Shown in pieces: positions 11,760 to 22,573 of a stretch of 64,000 nucleotides of DNA (position 1 is the first letter of the stretch; each line of letters opens with the position of its first letter). Source of the stretch: Coniella vitis. Lineage: Eukaryota > Ascomycota > Sordariomycetes > Diaporthales > Schizoparmaceae. The DNA lies in NCBI GenBank assembly GCA_011317545.1, contig WUJK01000001.1, forward strand, positions 3,453,001 to 3,517,000, in the 5' to 3' direction. The notes below the pieces were generated by a model that ran no database searches, had not been told where the DNA came from, and saw only the letters and a program-made list of their open reading frames with translations. Position numbers and translations under genes: made by a program.

Positions 11760-12515
11760 TGATCATTTGCAGCTTTGGCACCATGTTCTCTTGCAGCCCC
11801 CTTCTATCTAACAATGGCTCAACCTCTGCGAGACTGTATGCCATTCATTCACAGACAAATATTGATTTCAATGAAACGGGATGGAGTTGGCGCACATAAT
11901 GCAGTGTAGACGGGGGAGAGGATGGAGGGAAAAGGTATTATATGTATCCATGTATGTTAACAGGGGAACGAGACCACGAACGAGCTGAAAACAGCACATC
12001 CACCCCATGCATGACAAGCTGCTTTTGCTTCAACAAGCAACAAGAACAGAATCATTCCAGACAAAGGCTGGGTCCAACAACGGTAGTCCAGGAAGGCAAA
12101 GGGTTGGGGCAAGAAAGGGAGGATATGATATATATACCTACATGCGTGCGTCAATGGTATAGGGAGGCCTACTTTGCTTTTTATTCGTTTTTCTTAATTT
12201 CCTACTTGTATATCCTTCCATTGCATATTTTCACATGTGCTGTTCAGAATTTTGGTCACATTGGATTAGATTCAGAAATACCTTCAAACAACACGTTCTG
12301 GTTCACGATACTGTACATATTTTGATGTTTTTTTTTTTTTTTTTGGAACTTCTGTCTGCCACGGCTATCAATATGGTAATGCATATCAAAGCATGCCGAC
12401 AAACCCTTCCACGAATCCCTCTGCATGTCTGTCATTATCAGCAGCCCTTTTGGTGGAATTGCCAAGCTGAGCCGTTCGATTGCAGCAAAACTAACCCATT
12501 TGATTTCCAAGAGCC
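11760..12515. other. Convergent 3' region of RGD2 and the SPX-EXS gene
   Basis: No coding sequence seen. It contains a T16 homopolymer at about 12329-12344 and AT-rich stretches suitable for polyadenylation signals of both facing genes. Confidence 0.55.
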
Positions 12516-15500
12516 TCAATGCATCAAACCCCTTTCTTCATCCGAGATCCCGGCACTAGCCGGCAGATCGTCATCGTCGTCGTCGTCGTCATCCTCTTCC
12601 TCCTCCTCGTGCGCCTCCCCCAGCGCACCACTGCCGCCCATGAGTTCAGGCTTCTTCTTCTTTTCAAAGTCTTGCTTGTGTGCTTCTGCCAGGATTCCTC
12701 TGATACTTCGCGAGCCCAGCGTATCAGCCCGTCGTGGTTTCCGCCGGATGGTACCTCGCTGCTGTCCCTGTCCTTCTCCAGCCTCGCCGCCACCAGCACC
12801 ACCTTCTTCCGCTGCTTCTAGTGCGGTTGATACGCCACCGCCGCCGCCGCTGTCGTCACCAACATCGCGGCCGCTGCTACTGCCAGGTCTCTGCTGAGAC
12901 GCACCAGAAGCGTCGGAACGGCGGCTCTGCGTACGCGAGACTACGCCCGTCCAGCTGACCCGTGCAGCAGAAGGACTGCGCAAGATCTCATTCCGCACTC
13001 CACCTCCTCCACCACCAGACGACTGCTGCTGCTGCTGCTGCTGCTGCTGTTCCCCGCCACCCCCACCGCCGCCGCCAGCTTCAGAACTCTGTCTTTCGCT
13101 CGTGGTGTACTCTGCCGAGCTGTCAAGGTCATACGGCAGCGGCACGTCGCGCGAGGCGCGGTATTGCTTGACATTGGCGCAGTGCTCATTCTCCACACGG
13201 AGGAGTGTCCACAGTCCGCGACGGGTGACTTCGGAAAAGCCAATGAAAAAGGAGGCTGTCGACGAGTGCTGGGTGTCGTGCGTGAAAATGGCGTAGAAGA
13301 TCCAGTTAAAGCGGAGGATCGGGTCGAGTGTCATGATGAGATAGTACAGCCAGCGGGACTTGAGCGCGGTAACGTCGCGAAGGAAGCGATGGTGCGTGTG
13401 TGGTTGGAGGAGGGAAAAGTCCATGAAGATGTCCCAGAATGCTGTTAGCCCCAGGGACAGGGCACATGATAAGTGAACGTGTTTCCAGTGGCAATGGCCC
13501 CGCTCGGCCCCAGAATTGAGTGAAACTTACCAGTGTAAACCCCATTGATTGTGGAAAAGACGACAAATAGCGCCAGATTGTCATGTGATTTTTGAATGCG
13601 ATAGACGCTCAAGAAAATACCTGCTAGAATGCTGGCCGTGTATTTGCCACAATTGACGAGGTGGGGAAATATGTTGCCCGTGTCCCGATAACGCCGGATA
13701 CATTGTAGAAATCGCCTGTCGCTCAATGTTATTATATACCATTTCTTTTGTCTCCTACTGTAACGCTGGATATCTGTACATACCAAACAGGCGGTAGGCA
13801 CGCAAAAAAGCCCAAAAGCCGCGAATGATTCGAGTTGCAATTCTGCGGCTCGTCCCAAGAATTTGCGTACAGACAAAAGAAAAGCTCGATGTTCTAGAAG
13901 GAGGCGTAGTGTGAGTGATAGTACTGGATTTGAGCGGCGTGTAATGGCTAGAATACTTACACACATGGCATATGTCAACGAACAGTACATGTCGCCGAGA
14001 AAGAAGTCACGAAATTCAACTGGGTATAAACCTGCAAAGAACAAACGCCACTGTGAATCGGTCAGCATATATGCAGAATATTGACGGGGAAAAGAAAACC
14101 AAAAAAAAAACCCCCCCCAGAAAGAGGGGCGGGCAGAATTGGAGCAAATAGCACATACATGAGAATAGAGAAACCACTTTCGACTCTTGTGGAAAAAGAT
14201 TGGTGCAGGCAGAAACAGAATCACAAATGTGACAAAAATAAGAATCACAGGATAGTAGAGGTACATATCCGGTGATCCGTATCTTGCAAAGTTGATCCAC
14301 ATGAACAAACCAAAGAGGAAGAGAAAGAAGCTCGGAAACTCAGCCAGCTGCCGCCAATCCAACTGGCTTCTGGAATCAAACTCGAAAATGAACGGGTAGT
14401 TAACCCTGTTGGCGGTCCAGATCTTGCAATCGAGACAAAATAAGCTGAAGAGATATAGCATCAGGAAGTAACCTGCATATATCTGCAGCAGATATGCCGT
14501 CTGCGTCCTGACTTCTGGATCTTCGTCGAATAAGAGCTCCGCACCATATACAAGCCCTTGAATGGCGAAGACAGCGCCGACACCGATAAAGATGCCGTTC
14601 TGGAACGCACTGCCAGACTCATCCCGTGCCTTCTTGCTCAAGCTTCGCAGTTTCCCCGCGGCGATTTTGTGATTACCGCGCTCAAAGTACCGGGCATACA
14701 AATCCTCGACAGCTTGAAGATGGCCTTCCAAGATGTCCGAGGTGACAAACCAACTTTTGTTGACCTTTTCGGTCATGTAACGGTATGGCGGTCGAGCATG
14801 GACGGTCTTGTCGTACTTTTTGTTCAGCTTTCTGAATGCAGTACGGTTGAGCAGCGCATATGATTTGAGCAGCTCGAGTCCTCGGTAGAACTCCTGCAGA
14901 GCTAGCTTCAGTTTCCTCTTGGCCGTGCGATACGGCACCTCATCCTCCACTGGACGCCGGGCATAGTCTCGCCTCTGGTCAGTGACTTGAGGTGGTAAGG
15001 CCGGCGTCTTCATTTGCTGCAGAGCCTGGGAATTAGGACCTGGTCTAAAGAGCTTCGCTTTCAGAGGGTCCAGCAAGGGAATATGAGCCCCATTGGGACG
15101 GCCGTCTTTTTTCCTCTGCGTATCGTTTGAATCACCGTCGTGCTTTCGGCGCTTAGCCTCTGCAATTTCAGACGTTCTTCGGTTTCGCATCTCATGCAGC
15201 TGCTCTCGGAGCAAGACCAGCCTCTTGCCAGCGCTGTCCTCCTTTTGCCGATAAAAAGTCTCCACTTTATCGAGCTCACTGTCGAGGAACTGCATAAAGT
15301 CGCATTCCTTTTCCCGAACCTCATCCAGTGCGCGTAGGTCGTAATCGCCTCTTGACGCGTGGCGGTCCAGCGGAGACCCGGTCAAGGTGAACATTCTCCG
15401 CAGCCGGGCACGGGGGCTTTGCATGTCACCAGACATTGGGCTGGGGAAAGTTGCTCCTGAAGGGGGCAGAGCAAGGCGATCAGGCGAGCGTGGGCGCTCG

Positions 15501-16154
15501 TTATTGTTGTAGCCCCAGTAGGAGCCAGCCATGGACGCCGTGCGCTGCAGAGCCTGGCGGCTCAGCGACAGGGCCGAGGGCGCGTGAGAACTGGCTGGTC
15601 TGGCATTTGGGTTATTTGCGGTGTTGGAAGAGACACGCATGGCGGGTCCGGGCAGCTCCAGGGGGCTCGCCTTGTGGACTTGGGCTTGGGCCTGGGCAGA
15701 GGCCGGGTTCTGTCTGTCTGGCGGGGTCGAGACGATGCTGCCGTAGTGGACCTCGTGCTCGGCGCCGCCTGTCAGCCGTTGGCGCTCTCCATGGCTGGGC
15801 ACGCGGGCAGGCTGCGAGAACAAGCGGCCGCTTTGGGTGTGGGTGAGGCGGGCGAGCCGGTCCTCGTCCGCCTGGGCGTTGTCGTCGTCGATGTAGGAGT
15901 CCTCGACTCCTGGCGTGTCGTGGTTGGCGTTGTCGGTGCCTTTCCTTGGCAGGCCCAGAGACGGCGTGGTATTTGCACGGTTGATGGCCCGCGCAATGGC
16001 TTTGATGTGCTTCTTGCCGGCCTTGTAGTTGAGATACTTGATGCGCCACTCTGCAAATCACGTCAGCCCCAGGGGCAGTTTGGTTGTCTCCAGTCTTTTT
16101 GGGCCTTGACTTACCGGGCACGAGATCTCTCTCGAGCTCCTTGGCGAACTTCAT
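12516..16154 (-). CDS. SYG1: SPX-EXS membrane protein, Syg1/XPR1 type
   Basis: Six exons on the minus strand: 16115-16154, 14159-16050, 13961-14050, 13784-13893, 13531-13715 and 12516-13441, giving about 1080 aa. The N-terminus MKFAKELERDLVPEWRIKYL begins an SPX domain, which binds inositol pyrophosphates. It is interrupted by a long disordered insert and resumes around RTAKRKLKLALQEFYRGLELL. Transmembrane helices follow from about residue 490, then an EXS domain with WRLFFAGLYPVEFRDFFLGDM, RFLQCIRRYRDT and INGVYTAFWDIFMDFSLL. XPR1 proteins export phosphate; yeast Syg1 was linked to G-protein signalling. The cytosolic tail has runs of Gly, nine Gln, Ser, Glu and Asp. The 108 bp intron at 14051-14158 is a multiple of three without stops, so retention would keep frame. 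Confidence 0.9.
12574..13075. repeat. Cluster of trinucleotide repeats inside the SYG1 C-terminal tail
   Basis: Includes (TCG)n at about 12574-12590, a TCC-rich tract to 12610, GCC/GTC tracts near 12838-12860, (CTG)9 at 13023-13049 and a CCG-rich tract at about 13060-13075. On the coding minus strand they give Asp/Glu, Gly and Gln runs. All are in frame with the gene. Confidence 0.85.
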
Positions 16155-16583
16155 GGCAGTGACGTCAGAGGCGACATGAAGGCGACTGGACGGGCAATTG
16201 GTGGTGGCATCAACAATGAGGGCTTTGCGGTATCGGTTACTCGGCCGCTGAGGGTGCAAATATCTCTATGCCTGTCAACAAGAACTGGTTGCTTCGGACT
16301 GCTGCCCGTCGACGTGCACGTAGCAATGATAGGAGAATGTTTCCAAGCCCCAAACGCGAAAGCGTGGCTGTGTTGGGTTTAGCGTGGGAAGCGTCTGCTG
16401 TACTATGTAAATAGACTGGCCAATCACAGCGCCGCTCTCAGCCACCAAGCGAGGCTATTTCCATCCCATAGTAGGGCGATAAGATTTACATACTATGAAT
16501 ATACTGGTCTCTCTGTTGTTGCCAGGCTGCAAACAAATGCCCTGCTCTTTGTTTGATTTTTTTTGGGGGGGGGGGGGCTACTC
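16155..16583. other. Upstream region of the SPX-EXS gene
   Basis: Promoter-side sequence of the minus-strand SPX-EXS gene. The first copy of the TACTATGTA motif is at 16401-16409, and a T/G homopolymer junction lies at about 16557-16577. No gene seen. Confidence 0.5.
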
Positions 16584-17238
16584 TCATCTCAATGCAATGC
16601 ATTCATAGATCCTTCTCTCAAAGTTTGCCGCAGCTATCATGAAACATAGCATTTGTGTTGGCAAGTAGGCAAGCAAACAAACCCTGACGGTTTCGTGCCG
16701 TGCCGTGCCGTGCCGTGCCGTTCCTCGATGATCCCCCAGTCCGAGACTGACAGATAGGACGCCAACGAAGTTTCGTATGGCGTGCTTTGTTGGGCTGGAG
16801 AGTTGGATGCAGCAAAAAGGTGACGGGGAATCCTCAGGGATGAAGGACCTCAAAGGAGTGCCGACACCATTCCTAGGCGCACGTGTGAGACTCTGATTCT
16901 TTTTGCCCTTCTCTTCCAAACTTGTCTTCATGGGCCATGATCCGCCAAGCGCGATGATGCCCCAAAAGGTAATCATAGCGCTGACTAGAGTGGGATATCA
17001 ACACTGCGGTGAAGGCAGTAAGTACTACAGTAATATCAGTAGTGGTAACGTTGCTTTTTACCGCCCTGTACACTGATTGACCTTGACAATGCGTGAAGCA
17101 ACAAACGACCCGAGAATTGCCATGACACCAGCAAGCCAAGTACCGAGATTGTATGCATCGACATCCAAAACTCTGATGCCAATCCTCGGAACAGGCCCTT
17201 TCTTGCTTGTAAACTTACGAGGCCGCTAGCAAGGTCAT
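16584..17238 (-). CDS. Candidate small two-helix membrane protein (tentative)
   Basis: Not recognised. Proposed exons 17219-17238, 17072-17172 and from 16984 downwards. The start MTLLAAS is spliced (46 bp intron, GTAAGT to CAG) to VLDVDAYNLGTWLAGVMAILGS and FVASRIVKVNQ. A second intron (GTACAG to TCTAG, 87 bp) joins to FSAMITFWGIIALGGSWPM and a lysine-rich KTSLEEKGKKNQ. The result is two hydrophobic helices with a charged end, typical of small organelle-membrane subunits. A TATA-like box lies 41-48 bases upstream of the ATG. The 3' end is uncertain: the open frame continues to 16584 through the CGTGC repeat, which looks non-coding, so another intron or an earlier stop is likely. The support is splice logic and hydrophobicity only. 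Confidence 0.35.
16694..16721. repeat. Tandem CGTGC pentanucleotide repeat
   Basis: About 5.6 perfect copies of a 5 bp unit. The period is not a multiple of three, which argues against its being coding. Confidence 0.9.
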
Positions 17239-17278
17239 ATGTGTGTACGTAGTATTGTGAAAATAGTAGTCGCTACTT

Positions 17279-17286
17279 CTTATATA
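17279..17286 (-). promoter_or_regulatory. TATA-like box TATATAAG upstream of the small candidate gene
   Basis: On the minus strand the sequence reads GGGGTATATAAG, 41-48 bases before the proposed ATG at 17238. It fits the spacing of a core promoter if transcription starts a little upstream of the ATG. No experimental start is known. Confidence 0.35.
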
Positions 17287-18125
17287 CCCCGAGACTTTTG
17301 GTCCGCCAAGTACGGCGATCCGCTATTATGACGTTTGGCGCAATGGTTATTCTCGTTCCCCTTTTTTTTCTCCAATACATACCTAGGTAGTACTATGTAG
17401 TACTTAGTAAGTCCCCATTGCGTAACTACCTAGGTAGTGGGTACAGCTCGGAGTTATGTAAGCGGGCCGAACCCCAAGCAGATTATGTTACTATGTACTT
17501 TACCAGTCCTACCACGCTACAAAGTACATGCGCATAGATCTTCACCGTACGAGTTTTTGGCGGGGCCTACGGAGGCCTCGTCAGTTTGGCCTATTGTTTT
17601 CTCGGATCTGTCGGCTCTGGGCCACAAAACCTGTCATGAAAGGGCTCCCCTGACCAGAAACTTATTAGCAGGGCTGTGTCACTCACTGTTCACAGATCGG
17701 TTGATCCGCAACGTATTGACATGCCGAACTGCTTTCTTCTTCTTTTTGGGGGGGGAGGAAGGGGGCCGAGGGGAAGAGAAAGGGTTTCGGGTCGTAGTCC
17801 AAACGTTTGCGTGTTCCAACTTGCGCACTCTTTGGATTTTCCCTCTAATTTAGTGCCCGGTCGAAAACGCGCAACATCAGGAAAAACAAGTGCAAAGGTG
17901 ACGTTGTCAATTGATCAACTTGATTGATGGTGGCCCCTGACGCCAACTCGGGGCTAAGAACTCATACGCCGCGTACCTTGATTTTTGACCCAGACTTTTT
18001 GTTCTGTTGGTTTGACCGGCAAGAAAACGCCAGACTCTTAACTAAAGATCCCTTGATGCGTTATAGGAGAAGTGCAAATCATAACCTGATCCTGCGAACG
18101 TACCAGGAAAGAAACAATATAGTCA

Positions 18126-18174
18126 AGAGAGAGAGAGAGAGAGAGAAAAGACAAGCCAAAACACACACACACAC
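18126..18174. repeat. (GA)n and (AC)n microsatellites
   Basis: A GA dinucleotide tract at about 18126-18146 is followed within 15 bases by an AC tract at about 18160-18174. Intergenic. Confidence 0.85.
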
Positions 18175-21100
18175 CATACCCCCAAAAAACAAGGCCTCTA
18201 CATATAGAATTCGTAGACTGTTATTGCAGATAGAACTCCATTGCCTTCCTGGCCAGGGATATACTCCGTCGTAGATAAGAGAATCTTCTTCAGGGCGTAA
18301 CGCAAGGGCCCCGCGAAGCACGGACTGGGATGCGGCGCTGTGCGTCTCTCAGATCGAGATCTGAGGTCAACATCGGGGATCATACCGCCTTGGAATGAAG
18401 CTATTCAGAAAATAGAAGATAAAAATTCTTACAAAGTACGTACAACGCTCACATAGTATTGACGCTTCTGTAAAGTGGCTCTCAGAATGACGGGGGCCGA
18501 GCAGGGATCCAGGTTTGTCATCTTTACTACTATGTATGTAGCGTTCAAGTTCGACAACGTCGACCATTTTCCATCCTTCTTCGTTCCGTTACTGCGAGAG
18601 TGGAGATGGGCATTTGGCCCTCTGCAGCTGCAAAGCATACTGAGCACCGTGATGGGCTCATATTTCCTATTTGGACAAGATTATGGGGCATACATGTACA
18701 AGAAATCTCGGCAAGGAACCTGTCATCAAATTTGGTCGCGATGATCCGGCTCAACGGCTTCCCGCAGGCTGGCGCGGGATTCCTCTTCCCCATATTCGTG
18801 TGTCGGTCGTCTGATGAACGTTGTCTTTGTTGGTGTGTCGCTTGACATCTCTCTTCCCCCCGGAAAGGTCTCTCCGGCCAGCTGCCATCCTCAGTCGCAC
18901 TCCCCACTGCCTGCCATTCCGGCACGGCGGTGGGACCTATTCCTGGTCAACCTCCCTCTTGCGCTCCTGGGGTTGGCGTTGATGAGGGATTTGAAACGGC
19001 TGATATGGCCCATGGATTGGGTTGATAGAGACACAGCTGGGGTTGCTGGTCATGCTGATTCACAGTACCATGTAATCGCTGTCCCTCTGATCTGTACCAA
19101 GGCGAAAAGCGAAACAGGATCGGTGGCGGTCTTGACATGTTGACCATGAATTGAACGTCTAAAACCATGGTGAGGAATCGACGCATCAAGAATACAACAA
19201 TATCCTCATTCAAGATGCAACTCGATCTTGGTCAAGGTTAGAAACACACTCACACTCACTCACTCACTCGCCTGGCATACAAGATTCATCATCCAGCAAA
19301 AATATTGTGTCACACTCTCTTCTGTGCGTAGTACCAAGTATGTAATCACTACACACCATGTAGTAATTGTACCTTGGCAAGTCAATTGAGTAAGGAACAG
19401 AAAACACAAATCGTGTTGCCATCTCGCCCAGAATGCTGCCATCTTGCAGAAGTTTCAGGAATCCTCTGGCGCAACCGCCCTGCATCCACACCCATCCATG
19501 ATAGAGATTTCGTCAACCAGCGAGCCCAGCAAGGCCAACAAGAAAGGGAAAGCCCTCCCGATCTCCACATCCCCAAAGCAGTCTGACACTCCTCTCCAGG
19601 TGGAGACTCTATTGGTAGGGCCCCAGTGAAGAAAGCCGCAAGCAAATACTATTACTATAGTAAAAAGAGAGAAGCCCACACGCACATTCTCGGGCAACAT
19701 CGAAAAGCGCAGGAATCTTGGGGAGCAAGGAGCCACTCAACGCCACTCAAAGCCACTGAAGCTCCAGGCTATCGCACGTGGGGACAGGCTGTTCCCGCCG
19801 TAGGAGAAAAAGATACGGGGCATGCAAGTACAGAGTATCTCATGTACCGGTACTTCCCATCCAGAAGATGCAGTGGGGCACGTCCCCCCAAACCACGGTT
19901 GCAAGACCCCGGCACAGCAGACAAGCTACATAAGTCCATCGTAATACTATGCAAAAAGCCTGGGAATATTCTCGGGCTAATCACGTTTTTTACTCGGTTC
20001 GCTTGCATGTCGCTTCACTTGTTGAGCAGGCGCCCTGCCCTTTTCTTCTTCTTTTATTCACTGCTGCATGAGACAATGCCGCATGCACCTAGATCCTTTG
20101 GGAACGGCGACTCTACCATGTAACGAGGGAAGCCTAGAACATATGTGATATCCCCTCTCTACAATGCAACAGACCGGAGCAAAGAGAATTCATCAGATCT
20201 TGCGGGAGGGCAAGAAGGATGGTATTCTGGATGCAGGCAGGATTGTGCCGGATGCATGCAACGCAACGCAACCAACGCGGAAGTACATGGTCTGTGCGGT
20301 TGGAATGATGAGCCAACGACTTGCTGCCCCCCCTTTGAGACACCTTCTCTTTGAGAATTGAGAAGCATACTTTTACCGTTGCGCTTACATGCGATTGCAC
20401 CGTGGTTGACTCGGCATAGTAGACAGTTGACTGAGTGTGGCATGTGATAACCCAGTGTGTCAAAGCACTCATCATTCTCTGTACTATGTAACGTAGCTGG
20501 CAAAAGAGACACCGACTGTTTGATGCTATTTCCTGTTCTTCAAACATCCAATGTACAACCCTTATCTCTTAGCATGGACGGTAGCCACACCTGGTATATC
20601 ATACCATCATAATTCCAGCTTGGTTCTACCATAGCACGTACTATATACACTTGCCTCTCTTGGCATTTGCTTGTATGCGGCCCGCCAGGAATCTGCCGCA
20701 GCGCGTTGCGTTCACCAGGCCATATTTCAGCGGCTCTAACAGTACAACCACTCCATATTTTATTCTTTTGTTCTTTACTAGATGTAAACGCATGGTGCAT
20801 GGCATCGCGTTGCACAGTCTCTGGTTTGGCTGCATTGTGCAAGCGATAAAGCAAGATGTGAAGCAAGCACAACATTTACCATCACATTGACGTTCACTCA
20901 ACAAAACAATCACCCCTCCTTCTACTTCTATGTAGATAACCCTCTTCAACTACCGAGAGATAATTTACATCCCTGTTTGTTTTTTTCCGCCAATTCGCCT
21001 CCTGGCCCTCCCAGCCTTCTGACCCAGACTTTTGCTCGGTCCTTTTCTGATGGAGCCTCTAATCATTGACGTCGAGACCCGCCATCCTGATGTCTTATTA

Positions 21101-21393
21101 TTTATTTTTCATTAGGGTGTGTCGTCCTCCAAACTCCAGGATTAGACTTTGTTGGTCGGAAAGAAAGATGACCTTGCTGTTTCGCCTGTGATATTACTCG
21201 GGGTCAGTAGCGGTACACAGTACATAGTAAGTACATAGTACTTGAATGTTGCGCAAAGTAGCTCATACCGGGCGCCGCTAGCACCATACGGCGGCCCTTT
21301 TGTGTTCAGATATGCGCAACCTTTTTGTCATTCTGCCCTTTCCCCGGTCTCCTAGCACATGGGAAAATGGACGGCGAGACATGGCTTGCTCGC

Positions 21394-21430
21394 GCTCTCT
21401 CTCTCTCTCTGTATGTGTGTGTGTGTGTGT
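21394..21430. repeat. Compound (CT)n-(GT)n microsatellite
   Basis: A CT tract runs directly into a GTATGTGTGT tract. Intergenic, in the gene-poor region. Confidence 0.85.
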
Positions 21431-22555
21431 ACTCGGCAAAGTAGAAAACCTTATCGCAAGCGCGTTCGTTCGTTGGTGAGGTGAGAAGCCCCCCCCCCCC
21501 CGGCGGCCGGCCCCGTGAGCAAGGCCGCTGCGATATTCATCAAGTGCTGAATTGGGGCTTTTGGAAACAGTACAAATGGAAGCGAGGCAGATGGAGACTA
21601 AGAAATGAGAATGAGCATTGTGAGGAAACTTTGCGTGCGCGATATTGGATCAATTACCAGTTGGAAGTCTGTTGAGCACAGACTCCCTCTCTCTTACATA
21701 ACTACAAGCAAACAGAGAGGTTCAACGTTGAGCCGCATAAATAAGGAATTTAATACTGTGGGCCGCGCCCACTGAGCCAAGTAACAGATTGAGAAGAGAC
21801 GGGGTTCATCTGGTTGCGTGAGTGAAAGGGCTGGGAGGATTTTTTTTCTTCCTTCTCCATCCCCCGCATAGTGGTTCATCCATCAATTGATGCCCATACT
21901 AGACTATTTGGGTTGGGGCTTTCCAATCGAATGGAATTGATAGTGTGAAACGGAAATTTCGTGAGATACATAGTACTTAGAGGAGGATCAATCAATTTCT
22001 TGTTTCATCTTTTTCTGTTTTCCACTGACCTTTATCTTATTAGCTTTGCCTATCATCAATGTCTTGAGTCAGATTCTGTGTACTATGTAATGAACGTTTC
22101 CTCCGTACTAATAAGCACGCGCCTCCGTCCCTTGCGCCGGCAACCGCTCGTTGCATAATGTGTCACCCTGCTCTCGGTCAAAATTGGCCGAATGCCTTTG
22201 CGGAAGGAGGGTTCATCTCTAACCTTTCAACAACAATAAACTTGACCATTCACCTTCTCAGAAGGTTATTTTGCTTTGAAAAGTCTCCTTCTGGGCGTTT
22301 CTTGCTTTCTCCCCCACCCCGTTTTATGTGGCCAGAGCCTAACTGTCATGATTTCACTAGCAAGCACCTAGCCTTTTGATAATAGGACGGTCGGCCTCTC
22401 CAGCAGCAGCAGAGTTCTTAGCGCCCGCGCGGATAGAGTGTGGCCCGAGATTAGCCAGGATACCCCAAGCTAAGGGACCCAAAGCCTTGGGAATGCTTGG
22501 CTTTTCATCGTTTTCCCTTTCCACCTTTCATTTTTTTTGGCCTGCCCAGCCAAAG

Positions 22556-22573
22556 TACTATGTATACATAGTA
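22556..22573. repeat. Perfect 18 bp palindrome made of two TACTATGTA motifs
   Basis: Reads TACTATGTATACATAGTA, identical to its reverse complement: two copies of the dispersed 9-mer head to head without spacer. Intergenic. Confidence 0.9.

Noticed and set aside
13445..15823. 792-codon reading of SYG1 without introns
   Set aside because: It runs through two introns of conveniently open frame and loses the EXS motifs NIELFFCLYANSW and AFWDIFMDFSLL, which appear only after splicing.
20134..20547. 137-codon minus-strand frame in the gene-poor region
   Set aside because: No hydrophobic, charged or repeated pattern and no supporting splice structure; includes a TACTATGTA copy.
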